Origin: Saccharicrinis sp. UBA6048
GTDB lineage: Bacteria > Bacteroidota > Bacteroidia > Bacteroidales > Marinilabiliaceae
Reading direction: 5' to 3'
DNA length: 9,189 nt
Assembly (NCBI GenBank): GCA_002429115.1
Contig: DIYS01000172.1
Location: 1-9,189 of the forward strand
The position numbers and the translations under genes were made by a program. Positions 1-5,284 of the stretch are shown here, in pieces (positions within the stretch are counted from its first letter, which is position 1; each line of letters begins with the position of its first letter). The notes under the pieces were generated by a model that was not told the DNA's origin, ran no database searches, and was given only the letters and a program-made list of their open reading frames with translations.

Positions 1-169
1 TTGACAACCTGAGGTGTTACAATATATTTGAGGTACAAATAGTGACCAAACTTTTTTCTAAAAAATGCTAATGTGTGCTAAATCGAAAGTGTGTGTATGC
101 CTTGTATCCCTTGTTGTTACAGCGTTTTTGAGGATTGGGTTGTCATAGCTTATCATTACTTTTCCCTAT
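1..169. other. Non-coding flank downstream of mnmE, no convincing gene
   Basis: No open frame here has recognisable protein content. The first 50 bases hold short reiterated motifs: TGAGGT at 10-15 and again at 29-34, and ACAA-type words at 4, 19 and 35. A TTG at 1-3 followed after 19 bases by TATATTTG at 23-30 resembles a rightward Bacteroidota promoter, but nothing obvious lies behind it. An AT-only inverted repeat (T6 at 52-57, A6 at 60-65) is too weak to call as a terminator. The stretch may be the upstream region of a leftward gene beyond the window edge, or the end of an integrated element. Confidence 0.5.
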
Positions 170-187
170 CTATTTACCGATACAGAA
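170..187 (-). other. Possible integration target at the mnmE 3' end
   Basis: The last 18 bases of mnmE read TTCTGTATCGGTAAATAG on the minus strand. From memory, the 3' end of mnmE (trmE/thdF) is the attachment site of SGI1-family integrative elements, whose 18-bp core is close to this sequence, at about 15 of 18 positions. The similarity may simply reflect conservation of the FCIGK C-terminus. No second copy of the core is present in the window, so occupation of the site is not shown. Confidence 0.2.
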
Positions 188-1585
188 ATTCTTAAAAATA
201 TTACCTAATACTTCATCAGTTTGTATCTCACCTCCGGTAATTTCTCCAAGGAAGATTAAAGCTTCCCGAATGTCCTGAGCAAGAAAATCACCGCTAATGC
301 CAGTGTGTAATCCATTTGCGACTCTGGTGATGGCTTCATGCGATTTTTGAAGTGCTTCGTAGTGGCGTACGTTGGTCACGATGACTTCATCATTATCAAT
401 GGCCGATAGGTTTACGGTTTTTAGCAGGGCATCGGTTAAAGCTTCAATATTACGTTGTTTCTTGGCTGAAATAGGAACAATGGCATCTGTACCAGATAAT
501 TCCCGGAAACTACTTTTTGTGAAGCGTTCAGCTATAATAGGTTCATCAGACAAGTCTGTTTTATTGATCACAACAATTAATTGCTGGTGTTCATCCAATC
601 GTTTTTTAACATCGCTGATGGCATCATGAATCTTATCATCCGGATCGTTTACATCCAGCATTAGAAGAACAATGGTTGCTTTGCTAATTTTGTCATAGGT
701 TCGTTCTATACCCAGGTTCTCTATTTCGTCTTTGGTGGCACGTATGCCTGCTGTATCAATAAAACGGAAGCCAATGCCCTCAATATTGATGGTATCTTCA
801 ATCACATCACGAGTGGTACCGTGTATGTCGGATACGATTGCGCGTTCCTCCTGAAGTAAGGTGTTCAAGAGAGTGGATTTGCCGGCATTGGTATGACCAA
901 CAATAGCTACTGGAATACCATTTTTAATGGCATTACCAAGCGAGAATGAATTAACCAGTTTTTGAAGTAGAGTTTCTATTTCATCAACAAGTTTTGTTAG
1001 TTCTGTGCGATTGGCAAACTCCACATCTTCCTCGCTGAAATCCAGTTCAAGTTCTATCAGTGAGATAAAGTTGAGCAGCTGCATGCGCAGGTTAACCAGT
1101 TCATTAGAAAAGCCACCGCGCATTTGTTGTAACGCTACGCGTCTGGCTGCTTCACTGCGCGATGCTATAAGGTCAGCAACCGCTTCCGCCTGCGATAAAT
1201 CCATCTTACCATTCAAAAAAGCCCTCTGGGTAAACTCTCCGGCCGTGGCTAGTCGTGCTCCTTTTTTGGTTAATAGCTGTAATACCTGCTGTTGAATGTA
1301 AGGGGCACCATGACACGCTATCTCCACAATTTCTTCACCTGTAAAAGAATGTGGGGCTTTAAAAATACTAATGAGCACTTCATCTATATCCTTTTCTCCA
1401 TCGTATATGCTGCCAAAATGGATCGTATTTGCTTTTTGTGTTGCAAGTAACTTGCCCGGTTTAGCTGGTCGGAATATTTTCTCACAAATCGAAATGGATT
1501 CATCTCCTGATAGGCGGATGACCGCAATGGCACCCATTCCCTGGGCTGTTGATATGGCACAGATCGTATCTTTTTCGCTCAGCAT
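170..1585 (-). CDS. mnmE: tRNA uridine-5-carboxymethylaminomethyl(34) synthesis GTPase MnmE
   Basis: MnmE works in the cytoplasm with MnmG to install the cmnm5 group on wobble U34 of certain tRNAs, using GTP, a folate one-carbon unit and glycine. The 471-residue product is full length for the family. The N-terminal folate-binding domain covers about residues 4-120. A helical domain follows, with the G domain inserted at about 220-380: P-loop GHTNAGKS at 230-237, GTTRD switch at 256-260, DTAG at 277-280, NKTD at 341-344 and SAK near 373. The protein ends in the invariant FCIGK (467-471), where C468 corresponds to the catalytic cysteine. The P-loop has HT where many families have PN, a substitution that keeps the Lys and Ser. 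The start at 1585 gives the family N-terminus DTICAISTAQG. It is transcribed leftward, divergent from the cobalamin genes and functionally unrelated to them. Confidence 0.98.
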   Translation of the reverse strand: MLSEKDTICAISTAQGMGAIAVIRLSGDESISICEKIFRPAKPGKLLATQKANTIHFGSIYDGEKDIDEVLISIFKAPHSFTGEEIVEIACHGAPYIQQQVLQLLTKKGARLATAGEFTQRAFLNGKMDLSQAEAVADLIASRSEAARRVALQQMRGGFSNELVNLRMQLLNFISLIELELDFSEEDVEFANRTELTKLVDEIETLLQKLVNSFSLGNAIKNGIPVAIVGHTNAGKSTLLNTLLQEERAIVSDIHGTTRDVIEDTINIEGIGFRFIDTAGIRATKDEIENLGIERTYDKISKATIVLLMLDVNDPDDKIHDAISDVKKRLDEHQQLIVVINKTDLSDEPIIAERFTKSSFRELSGTDAIVPISAKKQRNIEALTDALLKTVNLSAIDNDEVIVTNVRHYEALQKSHEAITRVANGLHTGISGDFLAQDIREALIFLGEITGGEIQTDEVLGNIFKNFCIGK

Positions 1586-1646
1586 TTTTTAATTTTTTTG
1601 TAGAAAGGGATGTTCGATGCTTCAATCATGACTCCCAATTATTCTG

Positions 1647-1676
1647 CAAATATAGCTAATTACGCTTTATTCTAAA
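1647..1676 (-). promoter_or_regulatory. Candidate mnmE promoter (Bacteroidota type)
   Basis: On the minus strand TATATTTG (plus 1647-1654) matches the -7 consensus TAnnTTTG exactly. An imperfect -33 element, TTTA (plus 1673-1676), lies 18 bases upstream. Transcription would start near 1641, about 55 nt before the mnmE start codon. The call rests on motif match and position only. Confidence 0.5.
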
Positions 1677-1700
1677 TAAGCTTAAAATGTTCGGATGGTA

Positions 1701-1730
1701 TTTGGCTTTATGCAAAAAGTACTACTTTTG
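1701..1730 (+). promoter_or_regulatory. Promoter of the cobalamin operon (Bacteroidota type)
   Basis: TTTG at 1701-1704 and TACTTTTG at 1723-1730 match the -33 TTTG and -7 TAnnTTTG elements of the Bacteroidota primary sigma factor, with an 18-base spacer. The predicted start of transcription, around 1735, falls just ahead of the first riboswitch helix at 1744, as expected for a promoter that serves a riboswitch leader. It is divergent from the mnmE promoter. Confidence 0.65.
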
Positions 1731-1743
1731 CTGCCGATTTAAC

Positions 1744-1918
1744 ATGGTGCGTCAGGACTTGTATGTTCGAAGCCTGACAGAAAAAGGGAATCCGGTGTAA
1801 ATCCGGAACTGTACCCGCAGCTGTAAGCTCTGTTAACTCCGTTGAAACTTAAAGTCACTGTCCGTTACAGTCGGATGGGAAGGCACAACAGGAGGGAGTA
1901 AGTCAGAAAACCTGCCAT
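1744..1918 (+). promoter_or_regulatory. Cobalamin (B12) riboswitch aptamer
   Basis: The B12-box core is almost canonical: AGGGAA at 1785-1790, then GGTG, AATCCGGAACTG and CCCGCAGCTGTAA ending at 1826. The 3' element GTCAGAAAACCTGCC ends at 1916. Helices visible by eye are P1 (ATGG 1744-1747 with CCAT 1915-1918), a 6-bp hairpin GTCAGG/CCTGAC (1751-1756 with 1773-1778), TCCGG/CCGGA (1791-1795 with 1803-1807), and ACTGT/ACAGT (1857-1861 with 1867-1871), followed by the conserved GGGAAGGC. The last hairpin is in the position of L13, which makes a kissing contact with L5 in known structures. It senses cobalamin and should lower expression of the operon starting at 2150 when B12 is plentiful. Confidence 0.95.
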
Positions 1919-2050
1919 AAAGAATCAACATAGTATTAATCAAAACTTTCGGGTTTAAAAGTTTGATGCACAATGAAAAAGTCATCTCAATTATGGCAGA
2001 TAAATAATCTGCACTTATGTATTTCCTTTGATAACACATCTAATGATGTG
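1912..2050 (+). promoter_or_regulatory. Putative riboswitch expression platform and structured leader
   Basis: CTGCCATAA (1912-1920), which contains the 3' strand of riboswitch P1, is exactly complementary to TTATGGCAG (1991-1999). The second segment also forms one arm of a perfect hairpin, GCAGAT/ATCTGC (1996-2001 with 2007-2012). P1 plus that hairpin, or the long-range 9-bp helix, are therefore mutually exclusive. Two more hairpins are visible: ATCAAAACTTT/AAAGTTTGAT at 1939-1967 with one bulged A, and CACATC/GATGTG at 2035-2050. None is followed by a T run, so a classic intrinsic terminator is not supported. The pairing is seen in the sequence; the switching role is inferred. Confidence 0.45.
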
Positions 2051-2089
2051 ATAATAAGTCACGTGTATAAGCATTGCTCAAAGGCATAG
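1973..2089 (+). CDS. Very small open frame in the riboswitch leader (38 aa, doubtful)
   Basis: An ATG at 1973, six bases after the hairpin at 1939-1967, opens a 38-residue frame that begins MKKSSQLWQINNLHLC and stops with TAG at 2087-2089. I recognise no family. It has two cysteines, three histidines, no clear membrane segment and no signal peptide. The frame contains the hairpin and the 9-bp element proposed as the riboswitch expression platform, so if translated it could be a leader peptide. It is in the same frame as the gene at 2150 but separated from it by several stops. A chance open frame in A/T-rich leader DNA is the simpler explanation. Confidence 0.15.
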   Translation: MKKSSQLWQINNLHLCISFDNTSNDVIISHVYKHCSKA

Positions 2090-2149
2090 ATCCTATTTGA
2101 CAGTTGTGTCTGATAAGAAATTCTGTTTGTAATACTGTAAGCTTCTGCG

Positions 2150-2749
2150 ATGAAATATTATCCAATTCATATATCTATAGTTGATAGACCCTGCCTGGTT
2201 GTTGGTGGTGGTAAAGTGGCCTTGCGAAAAGTTAGTAAACTCATTAAGGCCGGTGCTGCCGTAACTGTTATTTCCAAAGAATTAACACCGGAACTTAAAG
2301 AGTTAAAAGATGAAAATGTTATAACACATTTCAATCAACATTATCATAAGGATGATGTGAAAGACTTTTTTATGGTGTTTGCTGCCACCAATGATCAACG
2401 CATCAATAACCAAATTACAGATGAGGCGAAGCAATACGGGGTTTTAGCCAATAGTATTAATGGTGTGGATGAAGGTGATTTTATTCTGCCTGCATCCTGT
2501 CAGGTGGGCGATTTACACCTGGGTGTAACTACTCAGGGACAATCACCAGCGCTTTCTGCTTCATTACGCAGATATTTTATAAAGAAGTTATCTGCATTGA
2601 CGCCTGCATTGATTGAAGAGGTAGCTCAGAAAAGAAAACAGATGCTTGAAAGTCATAATCCAGATCATGAAAGTGAGATGATGGAGATGGTGGATGAGAT
2701 AATTGAATTAATTGAAAATAATAAGATTGACCTTAACACATATAAATAA
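2150..2749 (+). CDS. Precorrin-2 dehydrogenase / sirohydrochlorin synthase (CysG N-terminal / Met8-like)
   Basis: The enzyme oxidises precorrin-2 to sirohydrochlorin with NAD+, giving the substrate for CbiX and potentially for siroheme. The 199-residue product has the size of stand-alone family members. The N-terminal Rossmann fold (about 1-115) carries the dinucleotide loop VVGGGKVALRK (17-27) and AATND (78-82). NSINGVDEGDFILPA (101-115) contains D107, matching the catalytic Asp of CysG and Met8. QGQSPALS (129-136) contains S132 in the position of the CysG phosphoserine. A short helical C-terminal domain follows. Bifunctional Met8-type enzymes also chelate metal, but the CbiX gene two places on suggests that cobalt insertion is done there. 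It is the first gene after the riboswitch leader, and the next start codon lies one base past its stop. The ATG at 2150 gives the family-typical MKYYPIHISI opening. Confidence 0.9.
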   Translation: MKYYPIHISIVDRPCLVVGGGKVALRKVSKLIKAGAAVTVISKELTPELKELKDENVITHFNQHYHKDDVKDFFMVFAATNDQRINNQITDEAKQYGVLANSINGVDEGDFILPASCQVGDLHLGVTTQGQSPALSASLRRYFIKKLSALTPALIEEVAQKRKQMLESHNPDHESEMMEMVDEIIELIENNKIDLNTYK

Positions 2750-2750
2750 G

Positions 2751-3533
2751 ATGAAACCTGTTGCAGGAAAAGTATGGCTGGTTGGAGCCGGACCCGGGGA
2801 TGCTGATTTAATAAGTGTAAAAGCAGCTAAACTTCTCGAAAAAGCAGACGTCGTTTTGTACGATTACTTGGTAAACAAAGAATTGTTGAAGTATTGCCAG
2901 CACGAGTGTGAGATGATCTATGTAGGTAAAAAGAAAGATAAACACACCTATCCACAGGATGAACTAAACGAATTATTAGTGCATTATGCCAGGCAAGGCA
3001 AAGAAATAGTCCGTTTAAAAGGCGGTGATCCTTTTGTATTTGGGCGTGGAGTAGAGGAGATTCTCACATTAATAGACAATGACATTCATTATGAAGTAGT
3101 ACCCGGTATTACTTCGGGAGTAGCTGTGCCGGCTTATATGGGTATTCCTGTTACAGCGCGTAATGTTGCTTCGTCAGTGACTTTTGTAACCGGGCATCCG
3201 GCTAAGAATGGGTCGAACCCGGTGGATTGGCAATCATTGGCCAAAGGCTCAGATACCCTGGTGGTGTATATGGGTGTTACCAATGCGGGTCGTATCGCTG
3301 AAGAGCTGGTTAATGGCGGAAAAGGTGAAGAAACGCCTGTCGCTTTAATACGTTGGGGAACCTACCCTCAGCAGGAAATGCTTAAGTCAAATTTAAAATC
3401 TATTGAGGCTGATATGACCAATGCTGGTTTTAGACCACCGGCATTAATGGTTATTGGGGAGGTGGTTAAATTCTCCGATCAGTTTAAACCAATCATAAAG
3501 TCATTAACTAAAGAAGAATATAGCCATGTGTAA
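2751..3533 (+). CDS. cobA: Uroporphyrinogen-III C-methyltransferase
   Basis: CobA (SUMT) uses two S-adenosylmethionine to methylate C2 and C7 of uroporphyrinogen III, giving precorrin-2, the branch point to cobalamin and siroheme. The 260-residue product covers the tetrapyrrole methylase fold. VGAGPGDADLIS (11-22) is the N-terminal glycine-rich motif, VRLKGGDPFVFGRG (87-100) the central signature, VVPGITSG (116-123) the substrate/SAM loop, and TGHP at 147-150. An in-frame TTG at 2712 would add 13 residues, but it lies inside the preceding gene and before the conserved region, so the ATG at 2751 is preferred. That codon follows the upstream stop by one base, consistent with translational coupling. 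The gene overlaps the next by 8 nt. The upstream dehydrogenase supplies the second half of what CysG does as one protein. Confidence 0.95.
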   Translation: MKPVAGKVWLVGAGPGDADLISVKAAKLLEKADVVLYDYLVNKELLKYCQHECEMIYVGKKKDKHTYPQDELNELLVHYARQGKEIVRLKGGDPFVFGRGVEEILTLIDNDIHYEVVPGITSGVAVPAYMGIPVTARNVASSVTFVTGHPAKNGSNPVDWQSLAKGSDTLVVYMGVTNAGRIAEELVNGGKGEETPVALIRWGTYPQQEMLKSNLKSIEADMTNAGFRPPALMVIGEVVKFSDQFKPIIKSLTKEEYSHV

Positions 3534-4410
3534 AAAAGGAGTCTTACTATGTGGGCACGGAACTCGTGTGAAAAGAGGTGAAGAAGCATTTAAGCAATAT
3601 GTCGATGAATTTGCAAAGCTATTACCGGAATATGAGGTGGAAGCGGGCTTCCTGGAACTATCTCAACCCGATTTTGAACATGGCGTTAAGAACCTTGTAG
3701 AAAAAGGGGTGAAGGAGATTTATGCCTTACCAATTTTCCTGTTTACAGGCGTGCACATTCAAAAGGATATTCCATGCATGTTGTATCAGCTGCAGGCAAA
3801 ATATAATGTGACCATTAAGCTGGCCCATTATATCGGTGATTGCGATGATATGATCGATTTGTCAAATGACTTGTTCAGCAAAGTTGGTGCATCTGTCATA
3901 GGCAAAGAGAAAGAAACCTTGTTCTTCGGGCTGGGGGTTGGTGCTTCTAAACCTGCCGCCAATGGTGATTTAGCTCGATTAACACGCATGGTTCAGGAAG
4001 CTAATAAATTCCCTTTCGCGCTTAATGGCTTTTGTAGCCGTATGACCTACCCTTCGGTGGCCGATGCGCTTGCTATTTGCGAGAATTTACCCTATAAAAA
4101 TATCGTGGTGGTTCCTTACATCTTCTTCCCGGGCGTTTACATGGATAAAGCAGTAGATCTGTTTAAAGCGTTGGAAGAAAAACAATCGGATATCAGCATC
4201 TCGGTTACACCATTGCTAAGTGAATCGGATGTGTTGGCTCAAATCTTACTCAAACGACTGGAGAGCGTTGAAAAAGGGGAGGTCGATTTGATTCTTGCTG
4301 TGGATCAGGAGACCTTAGAGAATTATGAGCCTCACCACCATCATCACCACGGTCATGGACATCATCATCATGGACACGATCACGGTTGTTGCGGACATCA
4401 TAAACACTAA
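3526..4410 (+). CDS. cbiX: Sirohydrochlorin cobaltochelatase CbiX, long form with His-rich tail
   Basis: CbiX inserts Co2+ into sirohydrochlorin without ATP, the early-cobalt step of the anaerobic pathway. The 294-residue product has two CbiX-like repeats. The first (about 1-125) keeps LLCGHGTR with H11 and FTGVHIQKDIP with H77, the expected metal-binding catalytic histidines. In the second (about 130-250) the equivalent places read GVGAS (137-141) and FPGVYMDK (201-208), so both histidines are gone and this half is probably structural. Residues 270-294 form a tail with 16 histidines and a CC pair, as in other long CbiX proteins, where it is thought to bind or store metal. The start overlaps the end of cobA by 8 nt (ATGTGTAA). 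SirB-type ferrochelatase activity for siroheme is possible, but the operon points to cobalt. Confidence 0.94.
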   Translation: MCKKGVLLCGHGTRVKRGEEAFKQYVDEFAKLLPEYEVEAGFLELSQPDFEHGVKNLVEKGVKEIYALPIFLFTGVHIQKDIPCMLYQLQAKYNVTIKLAHYIGDCDDMIDLSNDLFSKVGASVIGKEKETLFFGLGVGASKPAANGDLARLTRMVQEANKFPFALNGFCSRMTYPSVADALAICENLPYKNIVVVPYIFFPGVYMDKAVDLFKALEEKQSDISISVTPLLSESDVLAQILLKRLESVEKGEVDLILAVDQETLENYEPHHHHHHGHGHHHHGHDHGCCGHHKH

Positions 4411-4419
4411 TTAAGAAGC

Positions 4420-5136
4420 ATGGAGCAGGGAAAAGTATATGGTGTGGCTTTGGGGCCGGGTGATCCGGATTTAATAACCCTTAAAGCACTGAAAATGCTA
4501 GAAAAGGCCGATGTCATTTATTATCCGACGACGGTCAATAGTAAAGGCATGAAAAGCAGCATGGCCTTACGTGTGTTGGGAGAGTTAAACCTGGATAAGG
4601 GGAAGCTGATGCCTGTTGAGGTGGCCATGAAATACGATCGCAGCGAAGTTAATGCGACGTATAGGCAATTGGCGCAGGAAAGCATCGCGCATTGTAATGC
4701 AGGAAAAACAGTGGCCATAGCCAGTGAAGGAGATATCTCGTTTTACAGCACTTTTGCTTACTTGATTGAAGATATTAAACAAGCCGGCATCAGCTATGAA
4801 ATGATACCGGGTGTTCCGGCATTTATTCTTGGTGGTTCTCTGAGTGCCAATCCAATTTGCACTCAAACCGATAAGGTGTTGGTGGTACCTGAGGTGGCTG
4901 ATGGAAAGGAGCTGGAAGCATTTACTACAGCGAATGAAACGGTTGTTATGATGAAGGTATCCAAAGTAAAAGATTGGATCGTAAGCTTTCTGGATAATCC
5001 ACGCTATCAGTTTTTCTATGGCGAGTATATGGGGACTGATAAGGAGTATACAACCGGTAGTATTAATGACTTGAAGGAACGGCGTATTCCTTATTTTTCA
5101 ATCATCATTATAAAACAAAGTAAGGCTCAACGCTAA
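4420..5136 (+). CDS. cobI: Cobalt-factor II (precorrin-2) C20-methyltransferase
   Basis: This SAM-dependent enzyme (CbiL in anaerobic nomenclature) methylates C20 of cobalt-factor II, the next step after CbiX. The 238-residue product matches the family length. It has the tetrapyrrole methylase motifs VALGPGDPDLITLKA (9-23), ASEGDISFYSTF (101-112; EGD followed by FYST is typical of the C20 branch) and MIPGVPAF (128-135). YYP (34-36) and the overall pattern fit CobI/CbiL better than CobA, CobJ or CobM. It begins 9 nt after cbiX ends. It is the last gene before the only long gap in the operon, 148 nt containing a REP-like palindrome. CbiX next door makes the cobalt-containing substrate the likelier one. 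Confidence 0.93.
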   Translation: MEQGKVYGVALGPGDPDLITLKALKMLEKADVIYYPTTVNSKGMKSSMALRVLGELNLDKGKLMPVEVAMKYDRSEVNATYRQLAQESIAHCNAGKTVAIASEGDISFYSTFAYLIEDIKQAGISYEMIPGVPAFILGGSLSANPICTQTDKVLVVPEVADGKELEAFTTANETVVMMKVSKVKDWIVSFLDNPRYQFFYGEYMGTDKEYTTGSINDLKERRIPYFSIIIIKQSKAQR

Positions 5137-5145
5137 ATTATTATT

Positions 5146-5280
5146 ATGAAGTCAGGGAAATCGCATATAACCATTGGAAGGATGCAAATCCGTCCCCTCC
5201 TGAATTTTAGGAGGGGTGCCGACAGGCGTGGTGGTATAATTTATATGTTTTTCCTGATACGTCATTATCTAAAAAACTAA
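5146..5280 (+). CDS. Very small open frame between cobI and cobJ (44 aa, doubtful)
   Basis: An ATG 9 nt after the cobI stop opens a 44-residue frame that ends with TAA four bases before the cobJ start, so it fits the operon spacing closely. The product begins MKSGKSHITIGRMQIRP and ends MFFLIRHYLKN. It is very basic and matches no family I know. About a third of it is translated from the REP-like palindrome, which argues that the frame is incidental. If it is translated, ribosomes would cross the hairpin and keep cobI and cobJ coupled. Confidence 0.15.
   Translation: MKSGKSHITIGRMQIRPLLNFRRGADRRGGIIYMFFLIRHYLKN
5194..5228. repeat. REP-like intergenic palindrome
   Basis: CCCCTCCT (5194-5201) and AGGAGGGG (5209-5216) form a perfect 8-bp GC-rich stem with a 7-base loop. 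A short GCC/GGC stem (5218-5220 with 5225-5227) follows, then GTGGTGG. The two-part arrangement, a CCCCTCC stem followed by GGGGTGCCGA and a GTGGT end, resembles a palindromic intergenic repeat I recall as frequent in Bacteroidota genomes. It differs strongly in base composition from the surrounding A/T-rich gap. No T run follows, so it is unlikely to be a strong terminator, although it may attenuate transcription or stabilise the upstream mRNA. Repetition elsewhere in the genome cannot be seen from one copy. Confidence 0.55.
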
Positions 5281-5284
5281 ACTC

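Noticed and set aside
51..65. T6-CT-A6 inverted repeat as a terminator for mnmE
   Set aside because: The stem is A/T only with a two-base loop, too short and weak to form a stable terminator hairpin.
372..1592. Plus-strand open frames at 372-629, 1005-1295 and 1371-1592
   Set aside because: They lie antisense to mnmE, whose full-length protein with all motifs is certain. Their translations are serine/arginine-rich, low-content sequences without any family motif.
1833..2039. Minus-strand 68-codon frame across the riboswitch
   Set aside because: It is antisense to the conserved B12 aptamer and leader, whose conservation is explained by RNA structure. The translation shows no recognisable domain.
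2712..2750. TTG start at 2712 extending CobA by 13 residues
   Set aside because: The extra residues lie inside the preceding gene and ahead of the conserved N-terminus. The ATG at 2751 follows the upstream stop directly.
4333..4407. CAC/CAT-rich stretch as a DNA repeat array
   Set aside because: It is the coding sequence of the histidine tail of CbiX, in frame and with mixed CAC and CAT codons, so protein-level selection explains it.
4521..4866. Minus-strand frames of 65 and 93 codons inside cobI
   Set aside because: Both are complementary to a clear methyltransferase coding sequence and have no motif of their own.
5194..5216. GC-rich hairpin as an intrinsic terminator after cobI
   Set aside because: No T run follows the 3' arm, and the corrin genes continue on the same strand immediately after, so termination here is unlikely to be strong.
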